A stretch of 9,843 nt of DNA from Burkholderiaceae bacterium (GTDB lineage Bacteria > Pseudomonadota > Gammaproteobacteria > Burkholderiales > Burkholderiaceae_D): positions 1 to 9,843 of the forward strand of contig JAIELO010000011.1 in assembly GCA_019752915.1 (NCBI GenBank), in the 5' to 3' direction. Positions within the stretch are counted from its first letter, which is position 1. The number at the start of each line of letters is the position of its first letter. Made by a program: the position numbers and the translations under genes. Shown here in pieces: positions 5,283-9,843 of the stretch. The notes under the pieces are model-generated. The model was not told the origin of the DNA. It made no database searches and worked only from the letters and a program-made list of their open reading frames with translations.

Positions 5283-8200
5283 ATGAAAACAATTGCACAA
5301 CTTAGCTCGATCGCCGGGGTGTTAGCCTTGCTGTACGGTTGCGGTGGGCAAGGTGAAGGTCAGGCCGGCAGCGCCGGCGAAGCGCGCTTACGGCAGGGGG
5401 CCTCCCTCGCTGCTGCCCACCAGTTCGGCAATGTCAGTGCGGTCAACGCACTGTCGCCGAATACCTTTGAAGTGGACATGTCGGGCGAGAAGATCAAGAT
5501 CCAGTTTTACCGACCGGATGTGATCAAGCTGCACCTGCCGCAAGGGGGCGCCTACACGGAAGAAACCGGCACGAAAATCGTTGACTATCAACCGGACAAC
5601 TCGGTAGTGGTAAGCAAGTCCGATGCCGGTACCTATGTGAAACTCGAAAGCAGCGAGATTGTGCTGCGGGTGTACAAAAGCCCGATGCGTCTGGCAGCCT
5701 ATAAAAAAGATAATCAGAGCCTGATCTGGGAAGAAAAAACACCGCTGTCGATTGCGCCGGGCGCCATCACGCAAACCTTCACCCATCAGGACGGCGAAGC
5801 CATTTATGGCGGCGGCATGATTAACGGCGAGTTCACCCATACCGGTAAAGTCGTGCCCATCGTGAATGGCAATGTGACCCAGTCCGATAACGGTGTCAAT
5901 TCCAATCCGGTGCCGTTTTTCATGAGTAGTAATGGCTATGGGGTTTTACGCAATACCTTCGCTTATGGTGTGTATGACTTCAGCAGTGATCTGACGATCA
6001 CGCATGACAGCGGCCAATTCAATACCTACATCTTCATGGGCGGCTCGCTCAGGAAAGTCCTGGAACACTATACCCAGGCGACCGGACGGGCACCGCTGAT
6101 CCCGCATTGGGGGCTGGGCTATGGTGACGCCAATTGCTATAACAAGAGCAGTGGCCCGAAACTGGGCGATCTGTTTGCGATCGCCAAGAATTACGTGAAC
6201 CAGGGCTTCCCGCGCGGCTGGTTCTTGCCCAATGACGGTTATGGCTGTGGTTACACGGATCTGGCATCGACGGTGCAGACACTGGCCGCCGACTTTTTCC
6301 ACACCGGTCTGTGGACCGAAAATGATGTGACCAAAATCGCCCTTGAGGTGGGCACCTATGGCTCGCGTCTGGTCAAGACTGACGTGGCCTGGGTGGGCAG
6401 AAGTGTGGCCGGCTATAGCGGTCGCGAATACTCGCTGGAAGCACAGAAAAAATCCTACGAGGGCATTGAAAACAACTCCAGTGAACGTGGCATGGTGATG
6501 TCGATTCTCGGCTGGGCAGGCAGCCAGCGCTATGCCGCCGTGTGGCCCGGTGATAACTACGGTACCTGGGACAAGATCGCGTTCGAAATCCCGGCCGTGG
6601 TGGGCGCCGGCCTGTCCGGCATGAACTATTCTGCGGTCGACGTGGACGGCATCTTTGGCGGTAGCCCGAAAACCTATGTGCGGCAAATGCAGTGGGCATC
6701 GTGGATCAGCATGATGTATGGCATGTCCGGCTGGGCGGCGCAGAACCGTCAGCCGTGGGTGCATGGTGAACCCTATACGGGCTATAACAAGGCCGCGCTG
6801 GTGTTGCGCGAAAAACTCAAGCCGTATTTCTATACCTATCTGCGGGAAGCGCAGGATACCGGCGCGCCGCTGGTGCGCAGTACCGCGTTCGAGTTTGAAG
6901 GGGACCGGCTGGCGCGCGAAAAACTGTTCGATCAGCAGTTTCTTTCCGGGCCAGCGTTCCTGATCGCGCCGGTGGTGCAGGATGCGGAAGTCCGTGACAA
7001 TATCTATCTGCCGCGCGCCAAGTGGATCGATTACTGGGATGGTACGGTCTACTATGGTTCCAAGCTGTTAAATGGCTATGCAGCGCCGCTGTCGAAAATT
7101 CCCGTGTTTGTGCGCGGCGGCTCGATTATTCCCATGAACGAAGAACTGAATGCGAATTTCGAACCGAACAAGGCCAAGCTGACCATCGAAGTCTATCCCT
7201 ACAAGAATTCGAGTTTCAGTCTGTACGAGGATGACGGCATTTCGAAGTTACACCGTAGCGGACAATTTGCCCGTACTTTGATCGAGGCCAGCGAGCCGGG
7301 CGCGGCAGACAGCGCGCTGACCATCAAGCTGGGCGCGACCAGCGGCAGCTATCAGGGGCAAAGTGCCAGTCGCGAGTACAAGGTGGTGGCGTTTGTGAAG
7401 ACGGCACCTACGAGCGTACTGGTGAATGGCGCCAGTGCGATTCGGCTCGAGAGCAAATCGGCGCTGGAGTCTGCCAGTTCCGGCTGGTTCTATGACAGTA
7501 CGCTGAAAGGCGGTGCGTTGCTGGTCAAGCCGGGCTCGCGCCCGATCAGCGTGGCCACGGAGATCAAAGCCTACGGTCTGCAGGCCGATACCACGCCGCT
7601 GGCCGATGACTTTGGCGCGACGGCGCTGGCACCGAATACGCTTGCGGGCGCCTCGGCGTCGTCCAGCACGGCCGCCGGTCCGGCAACGGCTGCCTTTGAC
7701 GGTAATGCTGCAACGGACTGGGTATCTGCCGGTCTTACCAGCGGTGGCAGCCAGTATGCGCAGACGGCCATCACGACTTTCCAGACGGTGAATGCGGTGC
7801 AATACACACCTTCGGCGACCGGTAAGGGACGCATTACCGCCTACGAGGTGTACACCAGCGACGATAACCTCAATTTCAAGCTGGTCAGTTCTGGCACGTG
7901 GGCCAATGATGCGAGTACCAAAAAGGCCAGCTTTAATGCCACGCTGACGCGCTATGTCCGGCTGGTGGCCAAGGCCAGTAGCGATAGCTATGTCGCTGCC
8001 GCCGAAATTTCGCTGGGGCGGCCACTCGGCACCGATCCCGCTATTGTTCCGGCCGCTGCGTTCACGATCAGTGCCTCGTCGACCCAGACGGGCACGCCGG
8101 CTACTGCGCTGGTCGATGGCAACCCCGCCAGCATCTGGCACTCGCTGTGGAGTACGCCGACTGTTTCAGCAAGCAATCCGGTTACTCTGAATCTGCAATT

Positions 8201-9296
8201 TGCGCGGGCCACCCAGATCAGTGCCATCAAATATCTGCCGCGTCAGGACGGCGGCACCAACGGCATCATCACCGCCTACAGCTTGCTGGGCAGTAGCGAT
8301 GGGATCAACTTCAGCTTGCTCAAAGACGGCACGCTGGCCGCCGATAAGTCGATGAAGACCATTGCATTTGCGGGGCCGCCACTGGTGGCGCTGCGACTGC
8401 AAATTACCGGTGGCGTAGGCGGCTTTGCTTCCGGCGCCGAGCTGCAGGTGGTGCGCGATCTGGCGCCGAAAAGTAAAGTCGTGGCCGACGGTGTGACGGC
8501 GGTGGCCGATACCGAGCAGTCCGGCGAAGAGGCGAAAAACGCCATCGACGGTAGCGAGAGCAGCATGTGGCACTCGAACTATAGTCAGGCCACGCTGCCA
8601 GCCGGAATTACGATTGCGTTGAAGAAAAATCGCATCGTCAACGCACTCAGTTACCTGCCGCGGCAGGATCAGGGGGATAACGGGAAAATCACCCAGTATC
8701 AGGTTCTGCTCAGTAATGACGGGGTCAACTTCACGGCGGTAAAAACCGGCAGCTTCCTGCTGGACCGGATGGAAAAAGTAGTGCAGTTCCCGGCACAGCG
8801 GGCATCCTTCGTGCGGCTGGTGGCCAGCGCTGCGGTGGGTAACTATGTTTCCGCTGCGGAGTTGAAAGTCTACGAGGATCTGAGTGTGCCGAATGCGCCG
8901 TTCAGTCAGGCGGGCTTTTCGGTGAGCGCCAGCAGTAGCGCTGCGGGGCAGGAAATTGCCAAACTCAAGGATGGCAATCCGACGACTTACTGGGCCAGTG
9001 TGGCGGGCAGTGCCTTGCCGGTATCGGTGACCACCGACTTTGGTGCGGCCAGGACGGTTTCAGGGGTATTGTTGCAGCCTTACACGAGTGCCAGTCCAAC
9101 CCCGTATATCACCGGATGCGAGGTGCAGGTGAGTCTGGACGGCACGAACTTTGTGAGTGTGGCGAACGCGAATCTGGCGACTAATCAGGCAGAAAAAAAT
9201 ATCGGCTTCGCACCGGTCAGCGCCCGTTATGTGCGCATTCTGGCGAACCGCAGTAGCGGGAACTATGTCTCGCTGGGGGAATTGAACTTCTATTAA
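5283..9296 (+). CDS. Lipoprotein glycoside hydrolase GH31 with four C-terminal CBM32-like modules; probable alpha-N-acetylgalactosaminidase
   Basis: 1337 residues. A lipoprotein signal ends at LLYGC (Cys20; Tyr at -2 is unusual), followed by GGQGEGQ, so membrane anchoring is likely. The GH31 N-terminal beta-sandwich is about 45-265. The catalytic barrel is about 267-555, with LWTEND (343-348), the nucleophile candidate D367 in KTDVAWVG and the acid/base candidate D424 in WPGDNYG; DVDGIFGG (453-460) follows. C-terminal beta domains are about 556-640 (IPVFVRGGSIIPM) and 640-760 (LYEDDG, 647-652). Four F5/8 type C modules follow at about 787-911, 927-1058, 1064-1198 and 1212-1337. The second and third carry WHS and YLPRQD. 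The usual GH31 WxDMNE motif is absent. The TDVAWVG branch is, from memory, that of bacterial alpha-GalNAcases, and the AgaR-like regulator agrees. The start is supported by GAGAGG at 5271-5276. GH31 membership is firm; the substrate is inferred, and other alpha-glycosides remain possible. Confidence 0.88.
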   Translation: MKTIAQLSSIAGVLALLYGCGGQGEGQAGSAGEARLRQGASLAAAHQFGNVSAVNALSPNTFEVDMSGEKIKIQFYRPDVIKLHLPQGGAYTEETGTKIVDYQPDNSVVVSKSDAGTYVKLESSEIVLRVYKSPMRLAAYKKDNQSLIWEEKTPLSIAPGAITQTFTHQDGEAIYGGGMINGEFTHTGKVVPIVNGNVTQSDNGVNSNPVPFFMSSNGYGVLRNTFAYGVYDFSSDLTITHDSGQFNTYIFMGGSLRKVLEHYTQATGRAPLIPHWGLGYGDANCYNKSSGPKLGDLFAIAKNYVNQGFPRGWFLPNDGYGCGYTDLASTVQTLAADFFHTGLWTENDVTKIALEVGTYGSRLVKTDVAWVGRSVAGYSGREYSLEAQKKSYEGIENNSSERGMVMSILGWAGSQRYAAVWPGDNYGTWDKIAFEIPAVVGAGLSGMNYSAVDVDGIFGGSPKTYVRQMQWASWISMMYGMSGWAAQNRQPWVHGEPYTGYNKAALVLREKLKPYFYTYLREAQDTGAPLVRSTAFEFEGDRLAREKLFDQQFLSGPAFLIAPVVQDAEVRDNIYLPRAKWIDYWDGTVYYGSKLLNGYAAPLSKIPVFVRGGSIIPMNEELNANFEPNKAKLTIEVYPYKNSSFSLYEDDGISKLHRSGQFARTLIEASEPGAADSALTIKLGATSGSYQGQSASREYKVVAFVKTAPTSVLVNGASAIRLESKSALESASSGWFYDSTLKGGALLVKPGSRPISVATEIKAYGLQADTTPLADDFGATALAPNTLAGASASSSTAAGPATAAFDGNAATDWVSAGLTSGGSQYAQTAITTFQTVNAVQYTPSATGKGRITAYEVYTSDDNLNFKLVSSGTWANDASTKKASFNATLTRYVRLVAKASSDSYVAAAEISLGRPLGTDPAIVPAAAFTISASSTQTGTPATALVDGNPASIWHSLWSTPTVSASNPVTLNLQFARATQISAIKYLPRQDGGTNGIITAYSLLGSSDGINFSLLKDGTLAADKSMKTIAFAGPPLVALRLQITGGVGGFASGAELQVVRDLAPKSKVVADGVTAVADTEQSGEEAKNAIDGSESSMWHSNYSQATLPAGITIALKKNRIVNALSYLPRQDQGDNGKITQYQVLLSNDGVNFTAVKTGSFLLDRMEKVVQFPAQRASFVRLVASAAVGNYVSAAELKVYEDLSVPNAPFSQAGFSVSASSSAAGQEIAKLKDGNPTTYWASVAGSALPVSVTTDFGAARTVSGVLLQPYTSASPTPYITGCEVQVSLDGTNFVSVANANLATNQAEKNIGFAPVSARYVRILANRSSGNYVSLGELNFY
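7641..8012 (+). other. F5/8 type C module 1 (residues about 787-911), degenerate CBM32-like
   Basis: The discoidin-like beta-sandwich pattern is visible: an AxxAFDGNAATDW start (W813), YTP in the middle strand, a TSDDNLNF turn and YVRLVAKAS...VAAAEI at the end. At the sites where modules 2 and 3 have WHS and PRQD, this one has WVS and PSAT, so the His and Arg that contact galactose/GalNAc in typical CBM32 are missing. It may bind something else or act as a spacer. Confidence 0.7.
8061..8456 (+). other. F5/8 type C module 2 (residues about 927-1058), CBM32 with Gal/GalNAc-type site
   Basis: Starts ISASSTQTG and ALVDGNPASIWHSLW (W952, H953, W956), with KYLPRQD (R987) and LLGSSDGINF, and ends in ALRLQITGG...SGAEL. 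The His-plus-Arg pair is that of galactose- and GalNAc-binding CBM32 modules such as those on clostridial mucin-degrading enzymes. The ligand is inferred from these residues. Confidence 0.75.
8472..8876 (+). other. F5/8 type C module 3 (residues about 1064-1198), CBM32 with Gal/GalNAc-type site
   Basis: It has the same plan as module 2: AIDGSESSMWHSNY (W1096, H1097), SYLPRQD (R1127), LLSNDGVNF and FVRLVASAA...VSAAEL. It is clearly closer to module 2 than to modules 1 or 4, suggesting tandem duplication or shared selection for the sugar site. Confidence 0.75.
8916..9293 (+). other. F5/8 type C module 4 (residues about 1212-1337), degenerate CBM32-like
   Basis: The fold signature is present: KLKDGNPTTYW (W1237), QVSLDGTNF, YVRILANRSSGNYVSLGEL, then the C-terminus. 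The binding-site motifs are altered: WAS instead of WHS, and LQPYTSASP where module 2 has YLPRQD. As in module 1, the His/Arg pair is lost. Confidence 0.7.
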
Positions 9297-9326
9297 ATCC
9301 TTCATGGCTGGCCAGTGCCAGTTTTC

Positions 9327-9363
9327 AGCGGTAGCGCCTATCCGGCGCTACCGCTTTTTTTTT
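9327..9363 (+). terminator. Strong intrinsic terminator of the receptor-GH31 unit
   Basis: AGCGGTAGCGCC (9327-9338) and GGCGCTACCGCT (9344-9355) form a perfect GC-rich 12-bp stem with a 5-nt loop, followed by an unbroken run of nine T residues (9355-9363, the first also closing the stem). It starts 30 bp after the GH31 stop. On the minus strand no T-run follows, so it serves the plus-strand unit only. Confidence 0.92.
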
Positions 9364-9369
9364 AACGCT

Positions 9370-9843
9370 TTACCACATGATGACGCGCTGCTCTGGTGGC
9401 AGATACATCGGGTCGCCCGGCTTGATGTCAAACGCCTGATAGAAGCCCGGCTGGTTCATCACCGTGCCTTTGGCGCGGAACTCGCCCGGCGAATGCGGAT
9501 CGCTCTTGATCTGGGCGATTGCCGCTTCCGGACGCAGCTTGGCGCGCCACTTGGTGGCGAAACCGATGTACAGACGCTGCTCGCCGGTCAGACCATCGAG
9601 TACTGGCGAGGGCTTGCCGCCCAGCGAACGCTGGTAGGCCTGATAGGTGATCGACAGGCCGGAGTTATCGCCGATGTTTTCACCCAGCGTCAGTTCGCCG
9701 TTGATGAAGTAGCCCGGTACCGGGCTATAGGCGCCATACTGTTTCACCAGACCGGCAGCGCGCTCCTTGAAGGCGCGGCGATCTTCCACCGTCCACCAGT
9801 TGCGCAGTCGGCCTTTGGCATCGTACTGGCTGCCAGAATCGTC
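9370..9843 (-). CDS. M13-family (neprilysin/PepO-type) zinc metallopeptidase, C-terminal part cut by right edge
   Basis: The frame is open from the window edge to a TAA at 9372-9370 and gives the last 157 residues. DDSGSQYDAKGRLRNWW (1-17 of the fragment) is the stretch that follows the HExxH zinc site in M13 enzymes; HExxH itself lies just outside. LTLGENIGD (51-59) supplies the third zinc ligand, E55, with D59 as the ExxxD partner. The tail, with DPHSPGEFRAKG and PPEQRVIMW, is the standard M13 end, including the C-terminal aromatic residue. Bacterial M13 enzymes are usually exported and cut small peptides, or act in cell-envelope housekeeping. The gene is convergent with the GH31 unit and probably unrelated to it. 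The terminator between them works for the other strand only. Confidence 0.92.
   Translation of the reverse strand, partial: DDSGSQYDAKGRLRNWWTVEDRRAFKERAAGLVKQYGAYSPVPGYFINGELTLGENIGDNSGLSITYQAYQRSLGGKPSPVLDGLTGEQRLYIGFATKWRAKLRPEAAIAQIKSDPHSPGEFRAKGTVMNQPGFYQAFDIKPGDPMYLPPEQRVIMW

Noticed and set aside
7248..8141. A 297-codon minus-strand open frame within the GH31 gene, and a similar 272-codon one at 5946-6764
   Set aside because: Both lie wholly inside the GH31 coding region, show Arg/Gly-rich antisense composition and have no recognisable domain.
1..9843. Mobile element, CRISPR array, tRNA or rRNA
   Set aside because: No transposase or integrase frame, terminal inverted repeats, regular spacer-repeat array, tRNA-like cloverleaf or rRNA sequence was recognised on either strand.

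Overview
The window looks like chromosome of a Gram-negative bacterium of the phylum Pseudomonadota. My best guess is a beta- or gammaproteobacterium, but no marker gene here fixes the genus. The coding regions are moderately GC-rich. The window has a TonB-dependent receptor with a signal peptide, a lipoprotein enzyme, and a regulator/reductase pair arranged as in the Pseudomonas DesT/DesC desaturase locus. No rRNA, tRNA, CRISPR, insertion sequence or phage gene was seen.

Layout: (1) Positions 1-1236 hold a divergent pair. A ferredoxin/flavodoxin-reductase-type gene (minus strand, cut by the left edge) faces away from a TetR-family regulator of the FabR/DesT type (plus strand). Two near-identical palindromes of TGTACA type lie in the short region between them, one on each promoter. 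This unit probably controls unsaturated fatty acid synthesis, and a fatty-acid desaturase gene is expected just beyond the left edge. (2) Positions 1282-9363 hold a probable glycan-use locus. A DeoR-family regulator closely resembling AgaR (minus strand) is divergent from a TonB-dependent outer-membrane receptor (plus strand). The receptor is followed, 101 bp on, by a 1337-residue lipoprotein glycoside hydrolase of family GH31 carrying four C-terminal F5/8 type C (CBM32-like) modules. A strong intrinsic terminator ends the unit. (3) From 9370 to the right edge, on the minus strand, is the C-terminal part of an M13 (neprilysin/PepO-type) zinc metallopeptidase, convergent with the hydrolase.

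How the second unit may work: the GH31 catalytic region lacks the usual WxDMNE-type nucleophile motif and instead has TDVAWVG. From memory this marks the GH31 branch that contains alpha-N-acetylgalactosaminidases. Two of the four CBM32-like modules keep the WHS and YLPRQD signatures typical of galactose/GalNAc-binding CBM32. The regulator is of the type that senses amino-sugar catabolites in E. coli (GalNAc/galactosamine pathway). Three independent clues therefore point to alpha-GalNAc-containing glycans. The inferred model is a surface lipoprotein that binds and trims GalNAc-capped glycans, a TonB receptor that imports the products, and an AgaR-like repressor that turns the pair on. No inner-membrane transporter, kinase, deacetylase or aldolase lies in the window, so later steps must be encoded elsewhere.

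The 525-bp region between the regulator and the receptor start is AT-rich and unusually full of structure: a perfect 10-bp inverted repeat next to the regulator, repeated TCGAAAG cores, a CTTT-rich tract directly upstream of a good -35 box, and a long leader with a hairpin. These are the likely control elements of the locus.
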